Positions 1 to 11,161 of a stretch of DNA of 64,000 bases are shown in pieces. The translations under genes were made by a program, and so were the position numbers. The DNA lies in assembly GCA_010645155.1 (NCBI GenBank), contig JAAGOF010000071.1:247772-311771 (forward strand). Direction: 5' to 3'. The notes beneath the pieces are model-generated. The model searched no databases. It was given only the letters and a program-made list of their open reading frames with translations, and was not told the DNA's origin. The first letter of the stretch is position 1. Each line of letters begins with the position of its first letter. The DNA is from Tigriopus japonicus. Taxonomy: Eukaryota; Arthropoda; Copepoda; Harpacticoida; Harpacticidae.

Positions 1-3000
1 AGAGGAAGGTAGTAAAAAGAGAAGAAACGAGACGTGAGTGTTGATTGAAAATTAATTTTTCACTCATTCACCACCCTTTTTCGCTCGTCAATCGCCTTCC
101 CCTAGTTGATTTGCCTCTATCACAATGAACGGTCTCGTTTCGAAACACCCTGTGGAGTTAGTGTGTGGTGCGCTGCTTTGACAAATAAGCGATATTGAAA
201 GCCAAATTACTCTTTCAAGTCCCATGTAAACACGATCGACCGACTACCGCAAGGCCATTTTGTCAATCCTTTCAGTGCCAAGAGACAGTTTAATTGAATT
301 TCGGTTTTGAATTCCCAATTCGCTCGCGAAATCCCGAGATTCGACCGTAGTAATATAACTACCTAATAGAAGGCTATCAAAGATTGGAGACCATTTGGCC
401 ACTGATTGACACAGGAGCCGATGTGGATGTGAGTTTTTCACCCCCAGACAGACACACAGACAGGGCTATAAAACGTGGAGCCAGAAGTATTATTTGAGTT
501 GGTCGTCGGTCACATACGCACATGCACTACACATACTACAATGTACTTCATGTCTTCTTGCTGGGTAACAATTACACACGTTGGGGGCTCGAAGAAGTCT
601 CTCAATACTACTATGTCGCTACTAGTCGTCCGTTCCCAAACAATATCATCCGAGACCCAGAGAGCCTCAGTCAGCCTCGTTGGACTGAACATCGATCGTG
701 TGCAATAGGTGAAGGCTTCAACAGTCTGTAAGCACTCGGGGGCAGGTTTGCGTGTCAATTTTTTGCGGCTCAAATCCCAAAAACCTCTCCTCTCCTACCA
801 GGACTACTACTTCTTCTCCATCCATGGATGAACCCGGTTCAAATTTGAGACGACTACTCTACTGCCAGTGCCACCTCAACAACGAAGGTGATGGTAGTGA
901 TGGTAGTGGCGGCAGTGGCACTGTTCTATGATGCTCTCAAGTCTCTCTCTTTTTCTTTGCTTGCTAATAGCCATTAATGACCGTAATAAAGTCATCATCT
1001 ACCAACTACTGAAGCCGACCCAACAACCTTTCGCTCGATCTCATTCCTCACGCATCAGAGCGATTCGACCAACCTATGTAGAGATCGCACACTCACATCA
1101 CCTTGTATTCACCATGAGTCAAAAGGTACACTTACCTTTATGCACATGTATGTTTGTGGGTGAGTCCTTTTATCTTTGAATCGAGGTCCAAGTCTGTGCA
1201 TGATATGGACGATTGAAGTAAGAAGCAAGGGAGAGGGTTTTTGACGTACACAATTACATCCGGCCCCAAAATATTAGCACATCGTTGGTGGTACCAATCA
1301 AGATGAGGAATTATCAATTTGTCTTATTCAATTGTAGTGACGTTTTTTTAGTACACTTATTTTACCTTTTTTCTCGAGTCTGATTTGGGGTGGGTATACT
1401 CGAGGTTTTTCGATTGTAAAACGATTAGGATGGATTTAGATTGAGGACGGATTGATAGCGTAAAGGAGGGAGCATGGACATCATGCGATACGAAATGGAC
1501 TTGGGCCAAATCAATGTGGGCTAAGATAATCGGTTTTGGGCGGTCATTTGAGGACTTCAATTTCAGTTCTTTCTCGACTGGTAAGAGCTCCAAAAATTGG
1601 CATGAGAATCGCTCATAAAGCTCTGAAACTACTTCAAATGAGGCAAATCGCTCAAGCCACCCATCAATAATGTGAGCGTAACCCACCGCGCATCCATCCT
1701 CATCCTATTAGCATTTACACATGTAGATATGGCCGGGAAACATGAGATCGATCTCTCGAAATCTCGCCCAAAGTTATGGATGGGTATTGAGAAAATCCAA
1801 TTTCTAACTCATCATCCATTCACTCATATCGGGCCTCTTACCGAGGACGAAAAAACCGCTAGTATTGAGGGTATTTTGTTGAAAACTGAGTAATATCGCG
1901 AACTGGATGGGCTTATGGGACGAGCAGGAATCCACCTACTCTGATTTGGCCTTGTCGAAGAAACTCCAGTGTCCAATGTTACATAGATGAAGGTGAGTGC
2001 TACTTTTCCAATGGCGTCTTTTAGCTTCTAAATTGACAATTTTTGAGACCAAAGACACTTTGGAATGGAACATTGGCCCAACGCAAGATACAACGTGCAG
2101 ACTAAGGATTGGAGAAAATAGAAAAAGTAGAGTATTAACGTACCACTCGTTGTCGGAAAAGGGTCTCTTTGGCAATCATGATTTCCCGCCAATGAATTGG
2201 CGCGGACACTGATGCCCATTGAGGTTCTCAAAAGGTTGGAAAATGAATCCTATTGTGATTGGGTAGTTGGGGCATGGAGCAACTAATCCCAACAAGCAAG
2301 GCTTCAATGGGAAGGCTTTGTGTGGCAAAAATTGAGCTTGGCAAATCCACATGGATACCACTCAAGTAACGTGCAATACTGGAAAGAGACCTTCCAATCA
2401 GGATACAACAGTGTTGGAAAAACTTGAAGTTCTTGAAATGAAGAGGTGATCAAATAACTGCATTTTAAACGAACTTTAATGTTGATTCGCCTTTTTTTGA
2501 AAATGCCCCTTAAATTGAAGACTATACCATGGCCAAATTCTCAGGTTTGAATGAACCCTTATAACAGAACTCTAAAAGTACCCACTATAAAGAGCATCTA
2601 CATTAGAATGACCACCCGACCAGGTTCGATTACCGTTTCTAGTGCGCAATCCAGAGAAGTACAGTACTTTTGGTGGGAGGGAGTACCTGATACAGTTTTG
2701 CAGCTTCCAACAAGTTTTCCGTTCAAAGGATTTTCTCAATTTCCCAAGGAAACTCGCTCGAGCGACAAATTACAGTCATGGGCACTTTACGCAATAATGC
2801 CTTAATCTCACTAAAGTTGTGTACCGTTCACACCGGAATTGCGACGTGAACACCAATGCGAGGATTCGGCGAGAGAAACGCTTTGAAAATCAGCCATCTC
2901 ATTCAATCGAGGGGTGTTTGGAATCCAAGCGACGGCATTTTATGTTCATATGTATGTATATCTCGCTTGTTTGTTTGAGTGCTAGAACACCCTTAAGGAA

Positions 3001-5659
3001 CCACTTTTCGATGGGAGTGAGAGTTCAACCAATCAAAGAGAACAACCGAATTGGCCATTTCTTGTGGTTCAGGTTTTCTTCCCAAGGAGTTGTACAGCTA
3101 GTAGTTCGTGACTTCAGAACATTGGAAAGAAACGACGACAATTGCTGCATACAAGTTTTTCTCAGGGCCAAGATGAAATTAGAGAAGAGACCTGCTTAGA
3201 AGGTAGCTTCTGGTGGTGCCCGTGGGCATTTCTTTCATTCAGGCAAATCAATAGCGTTACACACTCGCTGATTTATGAGCTTAGTAATTTGGGTGCAATT
3301 TGTCTCATGATGATTTCTTCCTTCGCAAGCAAGGGCCATCTCCAAATAGATTTCGCTTAAGACCTAAATTCGTCAAAGCCATTCTGACAACCTGAGGATG
3401 TTTACGAAGTCTATTTTGAATTGGGTTTGAGCTACTCCTGTTATTCAGAGGCTGAGAACACGTCATGGAATTATTTCTCCCAGATTGTCAGAGGTCAAAG
3501 TCAAATGGCTAGAACTTGTCCAAGAAATAAGCCATGAAAACATTTGAAATCAAAGAGGCCTCAAAATGTGCTTTGTCCGTTGTTGGAAACCTTAAAACAA
3601 GACGCAACTGACGGAACGAACATTAGTCCAATGTTTCCCATTCCCCTTTTTCGTATTCATTTCTTTCGAGCGAGTGGCAAGTAAGCAAGACATATGGAAA
3701 TGAGGTTTGGGCTGGCTAAGCGAATTCTTCGAAATTCCTGGCATTTTTCAACTAGATAGAATTTCCTCGCCAAATCCGTCAGATGAGTTTGTCAAGAGTG
3801 AAAAAGTACGGAAGACGAGATGGGGTTCGACTCCGCCTCTCTTCACTACTGTCCACTCTTGATTGTCAGGAATGGAAATGAAGGCATGCTCAGGTTCTTC
3901 CAAGAAGAATTGCCTCTTGACCGAATCATGATAACACACCCTGTACTACTCACTGGGACGTATTTACAGGGTCTTGAAAGTGAAGAACGAGGAGAGGCAT
4001 TTTAAGCAGGCTAAAGTTAACTACCCAATCAAGCCCTAAGGCCGTTTTCACCTGCCCACCCCCATGTCACTCATGGCTGTTTTCTATGCCAAACTCCAGT
4101 ACGAAGTGATAAGCCAGGAGGCGGAGTTTCAAAGTTAGGTGGTGGTTTTCTTGCCTGATTCCACAAATTCCACAGATTCCCTCGATCGGATAGGATTTCA
4201 CTTTGATTCTTTTTTCCCTTCAGCACCCATCTCAGCGACCAACCGACCGACTTGACGAAGCAGAGGAAGAAGAAGTAGAAGAAGAAGGAGACGAAAACGA
4301 CCAAGATGAAGAAGTTTGGAGATGGGTGCAAGCAAAACAGACGGGAAACAAGAAAAGGAGGGGAATTCGAAAAAAAGTTCAATGTCGGTGAGCTCGGGGA
4401 ACGATTCCAGACACGCGCCAAAAATCTTCCACAACTTCTTCCAATGGAAAAAAGATTGCATACTCGTACAACTATGCCAGAGACTATAGCTAGCACACAA
4501 GAGACTTTGGAACAACCAACAGATTCAGAGGTGGGAGAAGGGGGAAGGGGGAACAGGGAGAACAGGGAACAGGGAGAACTCCAAGATGAGAAGAAGAGCC
4601 AGAAGAGGGGAAAGGGGACGGCCTCTTCAGCTCTCTTGGGCTACATATACATACAAAATGCTTCTGCTGTGCCATGGATCTGCCCCGTTTTCTTCACTTG
4701 GAACACTGAAAGAGAGGGAAAAGAGGAGAAGAGGAAAGGGAGGAATGGGACTGAGAGTTGAAGAACGATGGAAAAGCAGATCGACCAAGAGTCTGGCGAA
4801 TGCAATTGGAAAAGAATAGCGAGTTTGGTTTTGATGGTCCTCGAATGCTAGCGAGAAGGGATGAAAAAAGATGAAGGCAATAGCTCCCCAAGGACTGGCA
4901 GGAAAACAGTAACAGATGGGGGATGGTATACCACGTATTGCTATGCACCTCCTTTTCCTTGCATGTTGTCCAAAGGGACCTTTCCATAACCAACTTGTTT
5001 GAGCCCATCAACTCGATCCTTTTAATCGTTGTCAGCAATCCCAATGAACGAGCACCAAGGGGAGACCTTAGGGAGAGCCAGAAAAGAAGAAGGAGATGAA
5101 GAACGAACGAATGAATGGATGTTGGATAAATCGATGTTGAATTGGTGATACAGTTTAGGAGAATAAGTCGGTGGTGATGAGGGTTAGGAGCGCTCAGAAA
5201 AGAATAAGAAATCCTCGCGGTGAGATGCCATAAAAAGAGTTCTAGCATTTCAAGTTGGAACAAGCCGTTCAAGTCGTAACAGCATCTCGTTTTCAAAGAG
5301 TGAATCAAATCATGCCATAAAATCCCACTATCTCATTAAAGAAAAACCAAGAGCAGAAGAGACATGCCATCTTGTTCACGAGCTTCGAGTTGGTGGGAAA
5401 ATTCTGCATTCCAATCGAGGCTTGTCCGAGAAAGTAGTAGTCGTAGAAGAAGTGGTAGTAGTAATACATCTACCATTGCTATTGCTTCCACGGTCTATTG
5501 ACGAGTCAGGGTTGAATGGTTTATAGAGGACGAGCATCAATGCCATCGTCATCGTTACATGGGATGAGGAGGAGACCAATGTCCGATGCCAGAAGGCCAA
5601 TCGCTGTGCTCACCCGTGAGATCAGGTTTCTGGCATGTTGGTCGATTTCTCGTAACAGT

Positions 5660-5697
5660 CCAACCAACCAACCAACCAACCAACCAACCAACCAACC
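5660..5697. repeat. (CCAA)n microsatellite
   Basis: Just over nine nearly perfect tetranucleotide units. Confidence 0.95.
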
Positions 5698-6828
5698 CCT
5701 GTGATCCAGCTCTACTAATTCATGCACTGATTAAGGTCAACCAGGCAAAGGGTATCATTATCTTGGAATCGATAATTAAGCCCCTCTTTCAATAAAGACA
5801 TGGGCAAAGAATGCTCCGAACCTCCGAGACGATGAGAATGTCAGCACCTAATCGTACGCTCACAAAGGGAATGAAATCCAAGGAAGATGTTTACATTCAT
5901 TCGACTCAAAGTCAATGGGCAATTCTGCCAAAGTCAAAATTGTGGTTGAAACCACGACCACCTTTAAACTTTCGGCTTTGAGGGCGGATGTGAGTGAGCA
6001 TGTCGAAGAGAACTATCATACCGTAGTAGATGGTTTTCCCTTATGCCTTTTGACCTAGTAAATGGCAGCAATCAAACCCAAACCGAGAAGGTCATATTGA
6101 ACTCACCACCCACAAACAATAACGTCAACAAGACGAGAATGCCCCTCCAATAAATTGCGTGAAATGGTGTTGAGCTTGTCAAAAGAGTATGTGGATACAA
6201 TTGAGTCTAGATTTCACACATTTTCAAGCTTGGCTGATCTGACGCCTCTTCCGCCAATGAAGAACCACGGGCTGGCAAAATTTTCGTGTGGAACTCTACC
6301 GATGAACAGAGACTTTTTGTGGACCATAAAATCTGTGATCGAGTCGTTCACCAGGAACTCGGTGTTATGGCAAAGGGTGCTATAATTGAAGAAAGACTGA
6401 TATGGTCGATCCCAGATCATAAGAAATGTAAACATGACTCAATTACATTACATCCTTTCGACGACGTCATCATCATCGTCACCATCGTCGTCGATTTCTT
6501 CTTGAGTGTTCCTTGGAGAGAACTTGAGATGGTAGACATGAACAAGTGTGTGTTGATATGGATCTGTATGTGATCAAGTTGACTTGGATGTCCCAATTAA
6601 ACGTCAATATTTATGTAAGTTAATGGGAAAGTGGGGAGTGCTCCGTTGACTACACGATGGAAAGGAGGAATGATCATTTGCCATAGAAACGTTAGAAGTT
6701 TGCTAGAATAGTCCCAAAATATATGAAAGGGGGAAAAGACGCTAATCAATGACAAATTTTGCCATTCCAGAAAATCTTTAACAAATGTCATGCAGAGTGA
6801 ACGGAAATCTGAGGCCGTGACCCGTGGC

Positions 6829-6852
6829 GATGGATGGATGGATGGATGGATG
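6829..6852. repeat. (GATG)n microsatellite
   Basis: Six perfect tetranucleotide units. Confidence 0.93.
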
Positions 6853-8175
6853 ACGAGATGAGTTGGGGGTGTCAAATTCACCTTTCATTGGGTATCGCCC
6901 ACCCTTCTTTTTGGGGCGACAAACTGTCTGATAAGAGCGTGACTAACAAGAATGTGATAAGTACAAATGAGTGGAAGTCATCATTAGTCTAAAGATAAAA
7001 ATGAACTTGCTCTTCGTCCCCCTTTTCACCAGTGGCGATTGTCAAGAACTTGTAGTTCCAAATCATTTTCTCAGAAACTACTTGGAAAGTAGCGCTAAAG
7101 CACAAGTAGTGGAATGGGTACCCAACATTCCATCTCAAATGATGTTCGTCTCTCGTTCTACTGTTGAAAAATCTGACATTGACCTCTGAGGTCAGACGCA
7201 CTACAAAAGAGCTCTTAATTCAGACCGACCCAACATACCCACTAGTACTGCATAGGATCTAGGCCATCCTGGCAAAGAACGTGAGTAAAGGAGGGAGGAA
7301 GCAAAGGAAGGAGTAATTTGATCAAAGAACATGCACTCATACACACATACAATCCTACACGTACTTCTTTGCTGAGCCCTGGCCCACACCCACCCACCCA
7401 CCATTCAACCTTGGATTGTGTGAAAAAATTGGGGCTCTGACTGAGAGTTCGACTCGAGTGACTTGAACAAGAAGTTCAGCCCAAAGAGAGAGAAAGACCC
7501 CGTTAATTGTGACATCATGGCCTTGGAACTCCCAAAAGTTTAAGAGAGGGTGCAAGAAAAGTCGTGGAAGTGAATGGTTCTTCCTCCATGGAACTTGTCG
7601 GTTGTTGTACTTCGTTTCTCTTTTGGAGAGCTCCGCTCTTTCTTCTTTCCTTGGGATGGAGGCTAGAGATTTCGAGATCGATCCTTGTCTCGATGGAAGT
7701 CAGTTGCAATCCCAGTCGCTGAGGATTTCCCCTTCTCTCGATGGCCAGCTCTGGTCCCAAATTTGTGCTCCAAGAAGTCTTTCCAACTTCCAACCATTTG
7801 TACCGTGGTTCAGAATGTCGATCAAAGCCCTGTTTTACAATAGCTCAGCTGAAGAAAATAGTTGAAGGTACATCGTGGCTGGAATTAGCCAAGGCATGGC
7901 CAAGGCTTGCTTGTTGCGTTCGTTTTTCGTTTTTCCCTTCCACCTTTCGCCAAGTCCGATCAATGCGATCGGTCCGCCGAGGCACTCACTGACTGACTGC
8001 GTTTTGCACATGGGCCAGTACCAGAGCAAATCTCGGCTCAACATCAATGCACTTCTCGTTCTTCTTGGAGTTCGTCTTTGAGTCACTACTCGAGATCGTC
8101 TCTCGTTCCGCCCTAGAAAAAAAAGAGAGAAAAAGAGAGAGGGACTCCAGAACGAGACGGCGGCAGAACGAATAG

Positions 8176-8203
8176 GACGACGACGACGACGAAGAAGAAG
8201 AAA
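8176..8203. repeat. Compound (GAC)n(GAA)n microsatellite
   Basis: Five GAC-type units run directly into four GAA-type units, about 0.5 kb upstream of copy A. Confidence 0.9.
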
Positions 8204-8439
8204 TACAAGAACAGGGCTGAGAAGGCTCTCTCCCGTTCACACCCGCACACGTTGAGGTACAGTTCCCGGAGTTCCACATACAACTGGAGAGTGAGCCAGC
8301 GCCTTGGGGCACACATCCATACACGCAGCAGGCATGTGCACATGCGAGGAGCAAGTGGTTCTCGTAAGTGGGCAAGAAGGAAAGGAGGTAGGCCCGTCGG
8401 TTGTCGCATGGCAGAAGTTGGTGATGGCATCGGTCGTGG

Positions 8440-8468
8440 TCGTTGTTGTCGTCGTCGTCGTCGTCGTC
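8440..8468. repeat. (GTC)n microsatellite
   Basis: About eight trinucleotide units with one interruption, roughly 200 bases before the copy A start. It could lie in its 5' untranslated region and explains the long spurious antisense frames there. Confidence 0.88.
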
Positions 8469-8674
8469 TTCGTGGTTGCTGCTGCCGCTTTTCGAGGAGT
8501 CCGCTTCGTGTTCTTGTTTCCTCTTGTTCTTCTCCTCGGACGGATTTGACGCCAGGACGGAAACTCGGTTTCGGCGCTTTGGCACCTTCGGAAAGGCTGC
8601 TTTTGTCGCCATTGCAGGATTCTCTGTCCTCAAGTTGACTCACATCCTATGAGCTGTCCTGTTTCCGTTTGAAA

Positions 8675-9952
8675 ATGATGCAAAACAGCACAACTTGTGC
8701 AAAGTGCCATGAAGTGATCCGAGAGAAATACGTTTTCAAAGTCAGAGATTTACCCCATCATCAGAACTGCTTACAGTGTGTGGAGTGCTCCATGTTCCTA
8801 GACTCAGCCTGCTATACGCAGAGTAATCAGTACTACTGCAAAAGAGACTTTTATCGGCTCTTTGGTCCCAAATGTCAGGGGTGCGAATACACCATCGAAA
8901 TGGACCAGTTCTCCACCAAGATTGGGCAGTGGTTCTTCCATCCAGACTGTGTAGTTTGCAACGTTTGCAAGCTCACCATCCCTAAGGGATGCAAGGTTCA
9001 ATTCTCTTACGACGGGTATGTCTATTGCGAAGAGCATGCGTTCATGTGCCATATGAAGAACTCCTGTGGGATCTCCGAACTCTATGAGCGGGACTCTGGG
9101 ATCGAGTGTGACCTGTCCATGAGTGAAAGCTTCAAATGTGCGAGCGATCCCGCTGATTCGAAAAGCCCACTCTCCAATGGGGATGATGCCGATTCGGATT
9201 CGGAGAAAAGTAAGAATGACGACAGCAAGGAGAACAAACGAAGAGGTCCAAGGACCACAATCAAAGCCAAACAACTCGAGGTCCTCAAGAATGTTTTCAA
9301 CCAAACCCCCAAACCCACTCGGCTCATGCGAGAACAACTAGCCAAGGAAACGGGCCTACCCATGCGAGTGATCCAAGTGTGGTTCCAGAATAAGCGAAGC
9401 AAGGAGAAACGCATGCACCAAATGCGGTTCATGGCCCGTGCTCCATTCCTTCCACCCAATGCCCGAAGGTTTGGTCCACCCCAAGCGGACCCCCGATTCT
9501 GTTTTCCACCCACTTCAATGCCATTCGATTACGGAGGTCCAGGTTACGATCCATCTTGTGGCGGCGGCGGTTCACCCTACCCCAATTCCATGCAGCCTTA
9601 CGGTGTTCCATTTCCACCCAATGACCACATGACAGACTTGAATTTCCAGCAGTCGTTACCCCCCAATCCTCCTCCCATGAGCCAAAGTGATGGATCACCT
9701 CTGGACACGTTCCCTTCGCCACCACCTCAGACCCAAGATTTCCATACGCCGCCTCCACCCCCGGGAACAAATGGATCAGGCGATTTCGGGGGCCCTACCG
9801 ACCAATGTTTTCCCTCTCCACCCCTTAGCTTAGAATTGCCCACCTCGTCATCGTCATCAGGTTGTTCCGTCAGCATTAATAACAACAATAACAACAACAA
9901 CAATAGCCACCACCCATCCACGTCCTCGGTGGTGAACTCAATCAGTTCCTAG
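8675..9952 (+). CDS. Intronless LIM-homeodomain transcription factor, Lhx1/5 class (copy A)
   Basis: The uninterrupted frame encodes 425 residues. LIM domain 1 spans about residues 8-58 (zinc ligands C8, C11, H29, C32, C35, C38, C55, D58). LIM domain 2 spans about 67-121 (C67, C70, H89, C92, C95, C98, C118, H121). An acidic/serine linker leads to a homeodomain at about 189-248 with W236, Q238 and N239 in helix 3. The C-terminal half is rich in proline and glycine, and a run of nine asparagines lies near the end. The homeodomain opening [14 protein letters not shown] is typical of Lhx1/5. I chose the first ATG at 8675: the codon before AAA is TTG, there is an in-frame TGA at 8636-8638 with no ATG between, and -3 is A. 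LIM domains usually bind the Ldb/Chi cofactor and the homeodomain binds DNA in the nucleus. No intron is present, unlike the Lim1 gene in the same window. An untranslated upstream exon cannot be excluded. Confidence 0.93.
   Translation: MMQNSTTCAKCHEVIREKYVFKVRDLPHHQNCLQCVECSMFLDSACYTQSNQYYCKRDFYRLFGPKCQGCEYTIEMDQFSTKIGQWFFHPDCVVCNVCKLTIPKGCKVQFSYDGYVYCEEHAFMCHMKNSCGISELYERDSGIECDLSMSESFKCASDPADSKSPLSNGDDADSDSEKSKNDDSKENKRRGPRTTIKAKQLEVLKNVFNQTPKPTRLMREQLAKETGLPMRVIQVWFQNKRSKEKRMHQMRFMARAPFLPPNARRFGPPQADPRFCFPPTSMPFDYGGPGYDPSCGGGGSPYPNSMQPYGVPFPPNDHMTDLNFQQSLPPNPPPMSQSDGSPLDTFPSPPPQTQDFHTPPPPPGTNGSGDFGGPTDQCFPSPPLSLELPTSSSSSGCSVSINNNNNNNNNSHHPSTSSVVNSISS
9878..9904 (+). repeat. AAC/AAT repeat coding for nine asparagines in copy A
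   Basis: AAC and AAT codons alternate, giving a poly-Asn run near the C-terminus. Copy B has no such run. Confidence 0.95.
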
Positions 9953-10196
9953 GCGATCGCCATCATCAACACCATCATCGCACAAGTCAATCGAATATTG
10001 TCAGGATTGGCAATATGGGTTACCGTCACCAACACCACCACCACTACCTTGCATTGAGCGAATGGGTTGATCGTTTTTCTGTCATCTTCGTTACTTGTAC
10101 AACCTTAAACGATGGATGTCTTATCGACGTTTTCAGAAGAGAAAGATGTGTGTTTTCTGTGATAGCCGTAATAATTTTTATTTTTGTTATTATCCT

Positions 10197-10252
10197 CATC
10201 ATCACCACCACCACCAACAACAACAACAACAACAACTACTACAACATTACAA
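10197..10252. repeat. Compound ACC/AAC microsatellite
   Basis: Imperfect ATC, ACC and AAC units lie about 250 bases after the copy A stop, probably in its 3' untranslated region. Confidence 0.88.
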
Positions 10253-10486
10253 CATTACAACGTTTCGACCCCTAAACTTACTAGTACTGCTACCATAGCT
10301 CCCAACCATCACTGCAACCACTACAACCACCACCATCATTTCCAACACCATCCAAATTGCAACAATAACTGACCCTGATGTTCTATTTCCCTGGTTGTCT
10401 GTCTATCTGTCTGTTTGTCTCGCTCTCAAAACTTTCTCACCAACAGAATTCATCTCCATACCAACACCACCTTCATCATATTTCTA

Positions 10487-10492
10487 ATTAAA
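10487..10492 (+). promoter_or_regulatory. Candidate variant polyadenylation signal (ATTAAA) of copy A
   Basis: No AATAAA was noticed shortly after the copy A stop. ATTAAA about 535 bases downstream is the best candidate seen, but this hexamer is common by chance. Confidence 0.25.
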
Positions 10493-11040
10493 TATTGCTT
10501 TATATGATATCCGAAAGAATCTAGAACAATATATGAGACTGAGGCTTCCTTCCATGAATGGACGAACAGAAGCAAAAACACAAGAAACTTTGAATTTTTC
10601 ATCTGCCATGGTTTCTTCTGACGATCAATATCAGGTAGGAACTGCAACATCAAGCCAAAAAGCCAGAAAGAGGAAGAAAAAGGGCCTCTCCCCTCCCCAA
10701 AATGTCCGTTTCCATTCATTCTCTCTACGATAAAGGCAAAATGTCTCTCTTCGTTCTTGCTGGCTTGCCTCACTCAGTTTTACCCAATGCTGAATGTAAC
10801 GCCCGAGACAGGGAGATTGAACGAGGCAACTCCTACCACTTTAGTACTTCCATCCACTCACTTCGATGGCCTCGTCCTGTTGGAAAACGAGAATCCAGCT
10901 TTTGTTGATTCCCAATATGGACCGCCTTGAGGAAGAATTTTTACGAAGAGTCTACTTTTTCGGGAACAAAAAGTGTCAAGTCATCCATCTGTGAGTAAAA
11001 GGGACCGAAAAAGTCATGGTTAACTGGAACTGAAGGTAGG

Positions 11041-11074
11041 GAAAGAGAGAGAGAAAGAGGGAGAGAGAGAGAGA
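11041..11074. repeat. (GA)n tract
   Basis: A purine-only dinucleotide tract with small interruptions. Confidence 0.88.
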
Positions 11075-11142
11075 CTGGCAGAGATGAGGTTTTTTCCTCT
11101 ATAAGACTACTAGAGAATGCTTTGGATAGATAGATTGACGCC

Positions 11143-11161
11143 TCATCATCATCATCATCAT
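11143..11161. repeat. (CAT)n microsatellite
   Basis: Six perfect trinucleotide units. Confidence 0.9.

Larger units (their letters stand above)
1..8674. other. Region without a supported gene, upstream of copy A
   Basis: I find no protein frame that resembles a known family and no RNA gene. The longer frames start at non-ATG codons or follow skewed simple sequence (4250-4780, 8100-8500). A weak exon-like frame at 1372-1704 on the - strand is discussed as a finding. The promoter and any 5' untranslated exon of copy A must lie here, but no core promoter motif is convincing. Confidence 0.6.

Noticed and set aside
4694..5308. 204-residue - strand frame
   Set aside because: It is Leu/Ser/Phe-rich and lies partly on the purine-skewed tract; no domain or splice context was found.
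7986..8643. Long - strand frames of 215 and 176 residues upstream of copy A
   Set aside because: They are driven by GTC, GAC and GAA repeats, giving runs of Asp, Ser, Arg and Phe, and no family is recognisable.
8804..9337. 177-residue frame on the - strand
   Set aside because: It is the antisense shadow of copy A and contains no recognisable domain.
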